Counted from the first letter of the stretch, positions 15,149 through 23,552 are shown. The stretch is 38,840 nucleotides of DNA from an uncultured Collinsella sp. (GCA_900759045.1 CAAETU010000021.1:1-38840), one strand, 5' to 3'. Program-made: numbers and translations. The notes: generated by a model not told the origin, from the letters alone.

Positions 15149-16428
15149 AGGTTTATCGTGAGTATCGGGGAACGTTTGAGCTGGTCGGAGAATTTGAGAG
15201 GGCCGACCCCGTAAACGAGACGTTTGCATATGATGAGGGATATCTTGAACGCGACGATGCTGCCGCACTCTCAGCTTCTCTTCCCTTGCGACATGAGCCA
15301 TATGCCAGCAATGAGTTTTCGGCCTTCTTTTCGGGCATGCTTCCCGAGGGCCCGGTTCGGCATGAGCTGTCGATGCGTTTTCAAATCCTCCAGTCAGACT
15401 ATTTATCGATGCTCGAGCGTTTGGGCGATGAGTGCGTTGGTGCCTTGAGGTTTCTCGGCGATGAGAAATCGAGCTACGATCCGGGCTATCGTCCTCTGCA
15501 AGACGAGGATTTTGAGGCACTTTCTAAGGCGGAAGTGTTTGAGATTGCAAATGATATGCAGGATTCGAGGCTGTCGTTGGCGGGCGCTCAGTCTAAAACC
15601 GGTTGGTTTTTACCGCGCGGTAAAGATGCAAAAAAGGCCGGGTCGGGGGATTGGATGCTGCCGCTCGGCTCTGCCCCCTCGACTCACATAGTCAAGATTG
15701 CTTCAACTAAACATCCGGATTTGCCGTTCAACGAATTAATTTGCATGACGGCAGCGTCTGCTGCTGGGCTTGAAATTGCCCGTTCAGAAGCTTCGGATAC
15801 GATTCCTGGTGCGTTCTTTTCCGAGCGTTATGACAGAATCTGGAGCAATGAGCCGCCGTCGATGAGCGGATTCGATGTGCCTCTGAGGCTGCATCAGGAG
15901 GATTTTTGCCAAGCGGTTGGCTGGCCTTCGTATATGAAATACGAGACACGTCCCGATAGCTGCTATATGGCTCTTTGCGGCCGATTGATAAGAGAGCAAT
16001 CGTCTAACGTAATTGCTGATACTCAAATGTTCGCTCGTCAGGTAATGGTCGATTATGCGTTGGGGAATTGCGACTCGCATCTCAAGAACCATTCGTTTCT
16101 TTATAGTCCGAGTTGGCGGGAAAAGAGGTTGGCCCCTGCATACGATATTGTTTGCACGACGATAATGGGATACGACCATAATCTTGGGATTGATATTGGG
16201 GATCACCGGGTGATCGATGGGGTGACTCCTGAAGATTTCGAATTCATGTCTCAAGATTTGCATCTGCCACTCAAGATGATCAAGAACATCGCGGCGGAAG
16301 TGGCTGAAGAGGTGTCTGCCCAGCTTGCAGAACTTGCCTCTGCAACCGGAGATTTGGGTCGGGTCGCTCTGAAAATTCAGACGGATTCCGTTGAGAGAAT
16401 GAGGGTTCTGGAGCAATTCTCAGCCTAA
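15139..16428 (+). CDS. hipA: HipA serine/threonine kinase toxin
   Basis: This is a full-length 429-aa HipA. In E. coli HipA phosphorylates glutamyl-tRNA synthetase and brings on growth arrest and persistence. The N-terminal coupling domain (1-110) leads to the Gly-rich loop RLSLAGAQSKT with Ser146 at the place of the autophosphorylated serine, Lys186 (HIVKIAS) for ATP, LHQEDFCQ (from 251), the catalytic loop GNCDSHLKNHSF with Asp312, and LAPAYDIV with metal-binding Asp336. Every key residue is present, so it should be active. AT-ending codons are commoner here than in neighbours (visibly lower GC), which suggests recent acquisition with hipB. Confidence 0.96.
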   Translation: MALKVYREYRGTFELVGEFERADPVNETFAYDEGYLERDDAAALSASLPLRHEPYASNEFSAFFSGMLPEGPVRHELSMRFQILQSDYLSMLERLGDECVGALRFLGDEKSSYDPGYRPLQDEDFEALSKAEVFEIANDMQDSRLSLAGAQSKTGWFLPRGKDAKKAGSGDWMLPLGSAPSTHIVKIASTKHPDLPFNELICMTAASAAGLEIARSEASDTIPGAFFSERYDRIWSNEPPSMSGFDVPLRLHQEDFCQAVGWPSYMKYETRPDSCYMALCGRLIREQSSNVIADTQMFARQVMVDYALGNCDSHLKNHSFLYSPSWREKRLAPAYDIVCTTIMGYDHNLGIDIGDHRVIDGVTPEDFEFMSQDLHLPLKMIKNIAAEVAEEVSAQLAELASATGDLGRVALKIQTDSVERMRVLEQFSA

Positions 16429-16433
16429 AGCAA

Positions 16434-16462
16434 AGCGGGGCCACCGTAATGGTGGTCCCGCT
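16434..16462 (+). terminator. Hairpin after hipA
   Basis: AGCGGGGCCACC and GGTGGTCCCGCT pair at 11 of 12 positions around GTAAT, 5 nt after the hipA stop. The trailing bases are CTTGG, so termination may be partial. Confidence 0.65.
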
Positions 16463-16518
16463 CTTGGAAGACTTGGGCACGTGGGCTTGCGCTCCGCGAT
16501 GCGTTAGGCGTACGTTTG

Positions 16519-16956
16519 CTACTTCACGACCAAGATGTCGCAGTCGGTGTTGCGCAGCAGGAACGTCGAAATTGAACCCAGGAGTGCATACTTGATCGAG
16601 GACAGGCCACGAGCGCCGCAGAGCACCAGGTCGGGCTTGACCACGTCGAGCATCTCGTCTTTGAGCGTCTCGCGAATGCGGCCGGCGCGAATCATGACCT
16701 CGACCTCGGGAATGTCGGGATTGGCCTTGGCCTCTTCGAGCTGCTTGGCGATGGAGTTCTTAAATGCCTCCTCTAGGCCGTTGACCAGATCGACCGGATA
16801 GGAACCGGCGCTCTCGAGTGCCGTGGAATCGATAACGTGGCCGATAATCAGCTTGGCGCCGTTGTTCGCGGCGACCTTGATGGCGCGTGCGAGCACAAAA
16901 TCCTGCTGCTCAGTACCGTCGAGTGAAACAAATACCTTGGTGTAGCCCTCGTTCAT
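16519..16956 (-). CDS. Universal stress protein, UspA family
   Basis: This 145-aa single-domain Usp has the alpha/beta nucleotide-binding fold: starting strand TKVFVSLDGTEQQ with the conserved Asp, LIIGHVID, and the ATP-binding signature GARGLSSIKYALLGSIS (G-2x-G-9x-G-S) near the end, so it probably binds ATP. It closes with the usual CDILVVK strand. Proteins of this family accumulate during starvation or stress; the client is unknown. A strong AAGGAGG precedes the ATG on the minus strand. It is a lone gene, divergent from uppP and convergent with hipA. Confidence 0.95.
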   Translation of the reverse strand: MNEGYTKVFVSLDGTEQQDFVLARAIKVAANNGAKLIIGHVIDSTALESAGSYPVDLVNGLEEAFKNSIAKQLEEAKANPDIPEVEVMIRAGRIRETLKDEMLDVVKPDLVLCGARGLSSIKYALLGSISTFLLRNTDCDILVVK

Positions 16957-17203
16957 GGTTTCCTCCTTGGTCTATCGCACGGGCGTGGGGCTCGTGCATC
17001 GGGCGGGCGCGGATGCGTGGCCGCCGGACACTTTATCTTGTTGCAGTTATACCCAAGGATTTGGGTTTGACCGCTCGCAATTCTGTGAACGGGCGAGTTT
17101 TTTGGTAAGGGTGGGCGCGGTCGCGGCCGAACGGTTGATAATGGGACATCGCCCGCAACCGTCCGCAGAACAATATCGGCGGGTGTCTAACGAGGGGGTC
17201 CCT

Positions 17204-18178
17204 TTGGATATCATTGAGCTTCTAAAATCTGCCTTCATGGGCCTGGTCGAGGGCATCACCGAATGGCTGCCTGTTTCGTCGACCGGTCACATGATCTTGG
17301 TGGACGAGTTCGTCAAGATGAACGTGAGCGAGACGTTCTGGAATATGTTCCTGGTCGTGATTCAGCTTGGCGCCATTTTGGCCGTCTGCGTCCTGTTCTT
17401 TTACGACCTCAACCCGTTTTCTCCCAGCAAAGGCAAGGAGGGCCGTCGCGACACCTGGGTGCTGTGGGGCAAGATTGTGCTCGGCTGCATTCCCGCCGCG
17501 GCGATCGGTCTGCCGCTTAACGACTGGATGGAGGAGCATTTCTATAATGCTCCCGTCGTGGCGCTGGCGCTCATTGTGTACGGCGTGCTGTTTATCGTGA
17601 TCGAAAACTGGCGCGCGAACAAGCGCGACCAGGCCGCTCTTGCCGGTTCGTTTGGCGCGCGTGCCGTGGTGGCGGGCGGACGACCCGCTGGTGCGCATTT
17701 TGCCGCGCCCGCTGCGACTGCCGCTGCAGACGATGACGATAACCTGGACTTTGGCTCCATCACTACGCTCGAGGACCTGAGCTGGAAGACCGCGCTGGGT
17801 ATTGGTTGCTTCCAGGTGCTCTCGCTGATTCCTGGCACATCGCGTTCCGGCTCTACCATCATCGGCGGCCTGCTGCTGGGCTGCACGCGCTCGGTGGCGT
17901 CTAAGTTCACGTTCTTCCTGGCTATTCCCGTTATGTTTGGCGCAAGTGCGCTCAAGCTGGTCAAGTACTTCGTTAAGGGTGGCACCTTCGGCACCAACGA
18001 GATCGCCATCCTGGGCGTGGGCTGCATCGTGGCCTTTGTGGTTTCGCTTATCGCCATCAAGTGGCTTATGGGTTTCGTCCGCCGTCATGACTTCAAGTGC
18101 TTCGGCGTCTACCGCATCATTCTGGGCATCGTGGTGCTCGCGTACTTCTTTGTCCTGGAGCCGATGCTCGGCCTGTAA
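17204..18178 (+). CDS. uppP: Undecaprenyl-diphosphate phosphatase
   Basis: This multi-pass membrane enzyme removes a phosphate from undecaprenyl diphosphate so the lipid can carry cell-wall precursors again; extra copies give bacitracin resistance. Both family signatures are present: EGITEWLPVSSTGH at 16-29 and PGTSRSGSTI at 210-219 (Arg214). At 324 aa it is longer than the usual 265-280 aa because of a hydrophilic insert at about 137-187, rich in Ala, Gly and Arg and ending in an acidic run (ADDDDN). The start is TTG 17204, set by GAGGGGG (17192-17198) and by family N-termini; the open frame upstream has no conserved sequence. Confidence 0.92.
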   Translation: MDIIELLKSAFMGLVEGITEWLPVSSTGHMILVDEFVKMNVSETFWNMFLVVIQLGAILAVCVLFFYDLNPFSPSKGKEGRRDTWVLWGKIVLGCIPAAAIGLPLNDWMEEHFYNAPVVALALIVYGVLFIVIENWRANKRDQAALAGSFGARAVVAGGRPAGAHFAAPAATAAADDDDNLDFGSITTLEDLSWKTALGIGCFQVLSLIPGTSRSGSTIIGGLLLGCTRSVASKFTFFLAIPVMFGASALKLVKYFVKGGTFGTNEIAILGVGCIVAFVVSLIAIKWLMGFVRRHDFKCFGVYRIILGIVVLAYFFVLEPMLGL

Positions 18179-18222
18179 CTTAGTCGACGCTGCGCGGCGG
18201 CCGGGGCGACAACTTGTCATTC

Positions 18223-18263
18223 AAAGGGGGCGGCATGACCAGAAGGTCTATGCCGCCCCTTTT
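18223..18263 (+). terminator. Terminator of uppP
   Basis: AAAGGGGGCGGCATGACC pairs with GGTCTATGCCGCCCCTTTT around AGAA with few mismatches and ends in TTTT. It sits inside a larger inverted repeat: GGCCGGGGCGACAA (from about 18199) and TTGTTCGCCCCGGCC (to about 18287). Confidence 0.8.
18232..18254. repeat. GGCATGACC...GGTCTATGCC hairpin repeat, copy 1
   Basis: This 23-nt core of the uppP terminator matches 21452-21474 after pcrA at 21 of 23 positions; only loop bases differ. Flanking words (TCAA before it, TTTCA after it) are shared too. Confidence 0.65.
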
Positions 18264-18340
18264 CATGCCAATTTGTTCGCCCCGGCCACCGCTCGCTGCT
18301 GCTGCCATGACATCGGCGGTTTCGTGATTGTCAATTGATT

Positions 18341-18369
18341 GGTGCAGACTAACCTGACCCCATTGCGCC
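18341..18369. repeat. GGGGTCAGG dispersed repeat, copy 1 (reverse orientation)
   Basis: The reverse complement of this 29-nt word has ends GGCGCA and TGCACC around GGGGTCAGGTTA. It matches 28694-28722 at 25 of 29 positions. It lies in the 332-nt uppP-pcrA gap (18179-18510), which otherwise holds the uppP terminator and the pcrA promoter region and no gene. Confidence 0.72.
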
Positions 18370-18443
18370 TAATCCGCTGGGGTGGGCCTGACGGTGGCGC
18401 ACGGAGTCGTGGTGTGATTTGCGTCGGTGTCCGCGCGGCTCGG

Positions 18444-18449
18444 TATACT
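18444..18449 (+). promoter_or_regulatory. -10 box of pcrA
   Basis: TATACT is an excellent -10 match, 61 nt before the pcrA ATG. The -35 region is not clear. Confidence 0.55.
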
Positions 18450-18510
18450 GGTACGGCTCAAACTATGGCGCTGCCCGCAGGCGCGCCGTCCGTCAGATGA
18501 GGAGTCGCCC

Positions 18511-21411
18511 ATGACCCAGCCCCTGCCCTGGGAAAAGAACGCCGCGGTACCCGTGCCGCCCGCGCCGGAACCCGTGCCGCTCGATGCATACACCGCCCCT
18601 GCAGCGCCGGAGCCCGAGCTCGTCCCGCTCGACATCTACGACGCTCCCGCGCCGGCGCCCAAGCCCGCCAAGCCGCTCGTCGACATCGACAGCCTGAATC
18701 CCGCCCAGCGCGAGGCGGTCCTGTCCACCGAGGGTCCGTTGCTGGTGCTCGCCGGCGCCGGCTCGGGCAAGACCCGCGTCTTGACCTTCCGCATCGCACA
18801 TATGCTCGGCGACCTGGGTGTTAAGCCTTGGCAGGTTCTTGCCATCACGTTTACCAACAAGGCCGCGGCCGAGATGCGCGAGCGTCTGGCGGCGCTCATT
18901 CCCAGCGGCACCCGCGGCATGTGGGTGTGCACCTTCCATGCCATGTGCGTGCGCATGCTGCGTGAGGACGCCGACTTGCTGGGCTATACCGGTCAGTTCA
19001 CCATCTACGATGATGATGACTCAAAGCGCATGGTGCGTGACATTATGCAGGCGCTCGGCATCGAGCAAAAGCAGTTCCCCATCAACATGATCCGCAGCAA
19101 GATCAGCTCGGCCAAAAACGCCATGATCGGCCCCGAGGACATGCTCAAGTCCGCCGACAGCCCCAATGACAAAAAGGCCGCACAGGTCTACTTGGAGCTG
19201 GAGCGCCGCCTGCGCGCTGCCAATGCGATGGACTTTGACGACCTGCTCGTGCGTGCGCTCGAGCTGCTGCGCACCCGCCCCGAGGTGCTCGACAAGTACC
19301 AGGAACGCTTCCGCTACATTAGCGTCGACGAGTATCAGGACACCAACCACGTCCAGTACGAAATCGCTAACCTGCTGGCCGCCAAGTACCAAAACCTCAT
19401 GGTCGTAGGCGACGATGACCAGTCCATTTATAGCTGGCGCGGCGCCGACATCACCAACATCCTGGACTTTGAGAAGGACTTTAAAAACTGCAAGACGGTC
19501 AAGCTCGAGCAGAACTACCGCTCTACGGGCCATATCCTGAGCGCCGCCAACGCCGTGGTGCGCCACAACTCTCAGCGCAAGGACAAGCGCCTGTTTACGG
19601 CCGAGGGCGATGGCGAGAAGATTCAGGCCTTCCAGGCGAGCGATGAGCGCGACGAGGGCCGCTGGATTGCCGGTGAGATCGAGAAACTGCATGCCAAAGG
19701 CACGAGTTACGACGACATCGCCGTGTTCTACCGTACCAACGCCCAGTCGCGTATTCTCGAAGATATGTTCCTGCGCGCGGGCGTGCCCTACAAGATCGTG
19801 GGCGGCACGCGATTCTTCGACCGTGCCGAGATCCGCGACGTCATGGCCTACCTCAAGATGATCGTGAACCCGGCCGACGAGATGAGCGTCAAGCGCGTCA
19901 TCAACACACCTCGCCGCGGCATCGGCTCCACCTCGATCCAAAAGATCGAGCAACTGGCGCGCGACAACCGCTGCTCGTTCTTCCAAGCTTGCGAGATCGC
20001 GTGCGCCGAGACCGGCATGTTTAGCGCCAAGGTGCGCAATGGCCTGTCGAGCTTTGTCTCGCTAGTGCGCGAGGGTCGCCGCATGGACGGCGAGCTCAAG
20101 GACGTCGTCGAGATGATTGTCGATAAGACGGGCCTGCTGCAGGCTTTCCGCGCCGAGGGCACCATGGAGTCCGAGAGCCGTGCCGAGAACATTCAGGAAT
20201 TCCTGGGCGTCGCCGCCGAATTTGAGGAGACGCACGAGGATATCGAGGGTACGCTCGAGAGCCTAGAAGAGCTGCGCGCAGCCGGTGTTGCCGACGTGCC
20301 TGCCGGCGCCGAGCCCGAGCCCATCGTGGTGAGCGCGCCCGCGCCCGAACCGGGGCCATCTGCCCCGGCATCCTCGTTTGAGGCGCTCGTCGGCGCGCGC
20401 GATGCCGCAGGTTCCAATCCGCTCGATAGCCTAGCCGCCCCGGCGCTCTCGCCGCAGGATGCCCTGGCCGCCGCCATCGCGGGCAACGCGTATGCCGCGC
20501 CGACGGAGATGCCGGCGGGTGCCGTGCATGCCGACGAGATTGAGCACACCTACGGTCCGCTCACCTGTAAGGCGCTGCCGGCACTCATGGAGTGGCTGGC
20601 CCTGCGCTCCGACTTGGATTCCCTGGCCGGCGAGACGCATGCCATTACCATGATGACCATCCACTCCGCCAAGGGCCTGGAGTTCCCGGCGGTGTTCGTG
20701 GCCGGCATGGAGGAGGGTATCTTCCCGCACGTGCACGACTTTGGCGGCAGCGATGACCCGGGCAAGCTCGAGGAAGAGCGTCGCCTGGCCTACGTCGCCA
20801 TCACGCGTGCCCGTAAGCGCCTGTTCCTGACCTATGCGGCCACGCGTCGCACCTACGGCTCGACCTCTGCCAACCCGCGCTCGCGCTTCCTCAATGAGAT
20901 TCCGTTTGAGGATATCGAGTTTAGCGGTATCGGTTCTGCCGGTTTTGAGGGCACGGGCTGGGAGAAGCGCGGCGACCGTCACGGCACCTTTGGCTCGGGC
21001 ATGGGTTCGGATATGTATGGCGGCAGGGTGTTCGGTTCGCATACGCGCTCGACCGGCGGTTCCGGTTCGCGCGGCGGATCGAGCTTTGACGATTTCTTTG
21101 GCGGCAGCAGCTACGGGACCGAGCGCCATCGTGGGGTCTCGCCCGACGCCGGCCGTGTTGCCTCGACCTTTGGTTCGGGTGCGCCGCGAGCCAAAAAGCC
21201 GTCATCTAAGGTGTCGCCGACGGTGGAGCGCAAGGTCGATCGCGCCAGCGCATCGCAGGACTTTGCCGTGGGCGATACCGTGAGCCACAAGACCTTTGGC
21301 ACGGGTACCGTGATCTCGGTCGCCGGAGACATGATCGAGGTTCAATTCGAAAAGACCGGCCAGACCAAAAAGCTAATGAAGGGCTTCGCTCCTATAGTAA
21401 AACTGACCTAG
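18511..21411 (+). CDS. pcrA: UvrD/PcrA-type ATP-dependent DNA helicase, enlarged
   Basis: This 966-aa superfamily 1A helicase unwinds DNA 3' to 5' in repair and replication. Motifs are in order: Q motif LNPAQREAVL, Walker A AGAGSGKT (Lys87), Walker B VDEYQDT (272-278), GDDDQSIYSWRGA (300-312), LEQNYRS, TIHSAKGLEFPAVFVAG (716-732) and YVAITRARKRL (761-771). The C-terminal 50 residues (AVGDTVSHKTFGTGTVISV and on) form the Tudor-like PcrA tail. It is about 220 aa longer than usual because of a Pro/Ala-rich N-terminal leader (1-55, two VPLD-Y-AP units), an Ala/Pro-rich insert at about 590-680 inside the 2B/2A region, and a Gly/Ser-rich linker at about 830-900. ATG 18511 follows GAGGAG. Confidence 0.96.
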   Translation: MTQPLPWEKNAAVPVPPAPEPVPLDAYTAPAAPEPELVPLDIYDAPAPAPKPAKPLVDIDSLNPAQREAVLSTEGPLLVLAGAGSGKTRVLTFRIAHMLGDLGVKPWQVLAITFTNKAAAEMRERLAALIPSGTRGMWVCTFHAMCVRMLREDADLLGYTGQFTIYDDDDSKRMVRDIMQALGIEQKQFPINMIRSKISSAKNAMIGPEDMLKSADSPNDKKAAQVYLELERRLRAANAMDFDDLLVRALELLRTRPEVLDKYQERFRYISVDEYQDTNHVQYEIANLLAAKYQNLMVVGDDDQSIYSWRGADITNILDFEKDFKNCKTVKLEQNYRSTGHILSAANAVVRHNSQRKDKRLFTAEGDGEKIQAFQASDERDEGRWIAGEIEKLHAKGTSYDDIAVFYRTNAQSRILEDMFLRAGVPYKIVGGTRFFDRAEIRDVMAYLKMIVNPADEMSVKRVINTPRRGIGSTSIQKIEQLARDNRCSFFQACEIACAETGMFSAKVRNGLSSFVSLVREGRRMDGELKDVVEMIVDKTGLLQAFRAEGTMESESRAENIQEFLGVAAEFEETHEDIEGTLESLEELRAAGVADVPAGAEPEPIVVSAPAPEPGPSAPASSFEALVGARDAAGSNPLDSLAAPALSPQDALAAAIAGNAYAAPTEMPAGAVHADEIEHTYGPLTCKALPALMEWLALRSDLDSLAGETHAITMMTIHSAKGLEFPAVFVAGMEEGIFPHVHDFGGSDDPGKLEEERRLAYVAITRARKRLFLTYAATRRTYGSTSANPRSRFLNEIPFEDIEFSGIGSAGFEGTGWEKRGDRHGTFGSGMGSDMYGGRVFGSHTRSTGGSGSRGGSSFDDFFGGSSYGTERHRGVSPDAGRVASTFGSGAPRAKKPSSKVSPTVERKVDRASASQDFAVGDTVSHKTFGTGTVISVAGDMIEVQFEKTGQTKKLMKGFAPIVKLT

Positions 21412-21450
21412 GCGGCTTTCCCAGGCACGGCACCTCGGCCTTCAATCGTC

Positions 21451-21484
21451 GGGCATGACCTCAAGGTCTATGCCCTCCTCTTTC
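21451..21484 (+). terminator. Terminator of pcrA, hairpin repeat copy 2
   Basis: GGGCATGACC and GGTCTATGCCC pair around TCAA, followed by TCCTCTTT. The core 21452-21474 is a near copy of the uppP terminator core at 18232-18254. Confidence 0.7.
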
Positions 21485-21525
21485 AGGCCGATCTGCCGCA
21501 CCTGGAAAACCCGTACATCCGGCTA

Positions 21526-21644
21526 GGCGGGCGCGCCGGGGGCTTTGGTCGCCTGCTCGGGCAGTCCTGCGCAAGACGGAGAGCACATTAAGTGCTCTCC
21601 TTTGCGTGCGGAACTCGCGATCGATGTTGCCCCGTACGCCCGCC
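21526..21644. repeat. Nested inverted repeat, possible structured RNA
   Basis: Outer arms GGCGGGCG (21526-21533) and CGCCCGCC (21637-21644) pair perfectly, then GGGGC (21539-21543) with GCCCC (21629-21633), then a central hairpin GGAGAGCAC/GTGCTCTCC (21578-21600) with an ATTAA loop and TTT after it. The central hairpin alone could act as a terminator. Whether the outer arms form is a prediction by eye. Confidence 0.5.
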
Positions 21645-21736
21645 CAGGTCCTTAGATAACGTTGTTTGCGAACGTCGCTCTGCTCGTCCGCTTTTTGATC
21701 TGGAGAGCCGGGTGGGCTGATATATAGATATGAGTT

Positions 21737-21769
21737 GGGGCTCTCCCGTTTGATGAGCGGGGGAGCCCC
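21737..21769. terminator. Hairpin between pcrA and manA
   Basis: GGGGCTCTCCCG and CGGGGGAGCCCC pair at 11 of 12 positions around a 9-nt loop. It lies 28 nt past the manA stop (minus strand). T content after the stem is modest on both strands, so it may work in either direction. Confidence 0.65.
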
Positions 21770-21796
21770 TTGTTGCGTTTGGGTTGTTGGTGCGAT

Positions 21797-22729
21797 CTAC
21801 AGGTGCGAGACGATCAGTTCCATCTTGCCTTTAAGTTCGATCTGGTCCACGGTGCTCGGAGCCAGCAGGTGGCTTCCCTTGTGGACGGGGTCGCCGCAGA
21901 CGGTGCCTTCGCCGTCGATGACCGACAGGCACATGAAGGGCCAGCGCTGGTCGAGGGTCTTGCTGCCGTCGACGCGCACACGATCGACGGTGTAGCAGGA
22001 GTTAGACTCGAGCTCGGTCACGCCATCGACTTCGGGCGCGGTCACCGTGCCGTCGGTCGGAGCCTGAGCATCAAAGTCAATGCAGTCGAGGCTCTGCTCA
22101 ATGTGCAGCGGGCGCAGCTTGCCATCGGTGCCGGGACGGTCGTAGTCGTACAGGCGATATGTCACGTCGCTCGACTGCTGCGTCTCCAAAATGAGCGTGC
22201 CGGTCTTGATGGCGTGCACGGTGCCGGAATCAATCTGGAAAAAGTCGCCCTTGTGGATCGGCAGCACGTTGAGCATGTCGTTCCAGCGGCCGTCCTCGAT
22301 CATCTGTGCGGCCTCGGCGCGGTCATGCGCGCGCTGGCCGACGATAATCGTGGAGCCGGGCTCGCAGTCCAGCACATACCAGCACTCGGTTTTGCCCAGG
22401 CTGCCGTTCTCGTGCTCGGCGGCGTACTCGTCGTTGGGGTGAATCTGGATCGAAAGGTCGTCCTTGGCGTCCAGAATCTTAACGAGTAGCGGGAACTCCT
22501 TGCCCTCGCAGTTGCCAAAGAGCTCGCGATGCTCGGCCCACAGCCACGACAGCGTGTGACCGGCATACGGGCCCTCCGCAATCTGGCAGTCGCCATTGGG
22601 GTGGGCCGAGATGGCCCAGCACTCACCGATGGGACCCTTGGGAATGTCGTAACCAAATACGGTTTCGAGCTGGCGACCGCCCCAGATCTTCTCGTGGAAG
22701 ATCGGCGTCAGTTTAATCAAATCGGACAT
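21797..22729 (-). CDS. manA: Mannose-6-phosphate isomerase, short class I type
   Basis: This 310-aa cupin enzyme interconverts mannose-6-P and fructose-6-P in the cytoplasm. Visible are the start KLTPIFHEKIWGGRQL, the metal site SIQIHPNDEYA (Gln and His ligands), ECWYVLDC with a Glu ligand, and GTVHAIKTGTLILETQQSSD with the last His. Size is that of the short Bacillus-type enzymes (about 315 aa) rather than the 390-aa E. coli form. I choose the ATG at 22729: GAGGT (plus 22736-22740) is 6 nt from it but touches the in-frame ATG at 22735. It lies next to the GntR-bgl locus but is not part of that operon. Confidence 0.93.
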   Translation of the reverse strand: MSDLIKLTPIFHEKIWGGRQLETVFGYDIPKGPIGECWAISAHPNGDCQIAEGPYAGHTLSWLWAEHRELFGNCEGKEFPLLVKILDAKDDLSIQIHPNDEYAAEHENGSLGKTECWYVLDCEPGSTIIVGQRAHDRAEAAQMIEDGRWNDMLNVLPIHKGDFFQIDSGTVHAIKTGTLILETQQSSDVTYRLYDYDRPGTDGKLRPLHIEQSLDCIDFDAQAPTDGTVTAPEVDGVTELESNSCYTVDRVRVDGSKTLDQRWPFMCLSVIDGEGTVCGDPVHKGSHLLAPSTVDQIELKGKMELIVSHL

Positions 22730-22802
22730 ATTCATACCTCATTGTGTTGCGCGGGCGCTGCGTAAAACTGTTCAAAACGAGCGCCCGCATGACTGCAAAA
22801 AC

Positions 22803-23522
22803 CTATGCCAACGTTACGTTGTGCAACTCAAAGCGGTCGCCAACGTTGCGCGAGACCGAATACTCAAAGGCGGCGCCGCTGTCCAAAAAGCCAATCTGGG
22901 TGAGCTCGAGCAGGGGAGAGCCAGGCTTGGTGTCCAGGCGCTCGGCTTCTTCCTCGGTTGCTGCCACGGCGCGAATGGTACGGTGGAAGCTCGAAATTTT
23001 CAGCCCGCATTGCTCGCGGATGAAATGGTAGACCGATCCGTACAGGTCCTTCTTTTTCAGCCCCGGAATCAGCTCGAGGGGCATGTAGGTGTACTCGATA
23101 ACGATGGGCTTCCCATCGGCCTGACGCACGCGCACGACGTGATAGGCAAAGTCATCCTCGGCAATTCCCAGCTGGGCTGCGATGTCCGCTGGTGGATTAA
23201 CAATCGAGAAATCGTAGACCACCGAGGTCACCTTTTCCCCGCGGTGCTCATACGAAAAGCCCTGGGCACGGTCGTTTTTGCCCTGGAAAAACGCCTGGCC
23301 GGGAAGTCCCGCCGTGTCCTTAACGTAGGTGCCCGATCCGCGCCGGCTGGTAATAAGACCTTCCTCGGTGATTTGCTCGATAGCTCGTTTGACGGTGATT
23401 TTGGAAACGCTATAGAGCTCACAGAACTCAACGACGGTGGGAAGCTTGTCGCCCGGTTTAAGAGCGCCATCCTCGATACTTCGACGAATATCTGCAGCTA
23501 TCGCCTCGTATTTGGGAATCAT
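22803..23522 (-). CDS. GntR/HutC-family regulator with UTRA sensor domain
   Basis: This 239-aa repressor has an N-terminal winged helix (residues 1-70: KYEAIAADIRRSIEDGALKP, then LPTVVEFCELYSVSKITVKR, then RRGSGTYV) and a C-terminal UTRA ligand pocket (about 85-235), the HutC subfamily that usually senses sugar phosphates. It is divergent from the beta-glucoside operon, so that operon is its likely target and a phosphorylated beta-glucoside its likely inducer. ATG 23522 has GGAGG just upstream; the frame stays open to 23792 but that part covers a repeat and the promoter region. Operator candidates are the AAAAGTAA boxes at 23553-23640. Confidence 0.94.
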   Translation of the reverse strand: MIPKYEAIAADIRRSIEDGALKPGDKLPTVVEFCELYSVSKITVKRAIEQITEEGLITSRRGSGTYVKDTAGLPGQAFFQGKNDRAQGFSYEHRGEKVTSVVYDFSIVNPPADIAAQLGIAEDDFAYHVVRVRQADGKPIVIEYTYMPLELIPGLKKKDLYGSVYHFIREQCGLKISSFHRTIRAVAATEEEAERLDTKPGSPLLELTQIGFLDSGAAFEYSVSRNVGDRFELHNVTLA

Positions 23523-23552
23523 GGAACCTCCTTTCCGACATATATGAATACA

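Larger units (their letters stand above)
21412..21796. other. 385-nt structured gap between pcrA and manA
   Basis: No gene is visible. In order it holds a terminator-like repeat hairpin (21451-21484), a nested 120-nt inverted repeat (21526-21644) with a strong inner hairpin, an unstructured AT-richer stretch (21650-21735), and a terminator hairpin (21737-21769). The two genes are convergent, so all of this is 3' sequence. Confidence 0.6.

Noticed and set aside
15139..16428. hipA as a broken pseudogene
   Set aside because: All kinase motifs and full length are present without frameshift or internal stop.
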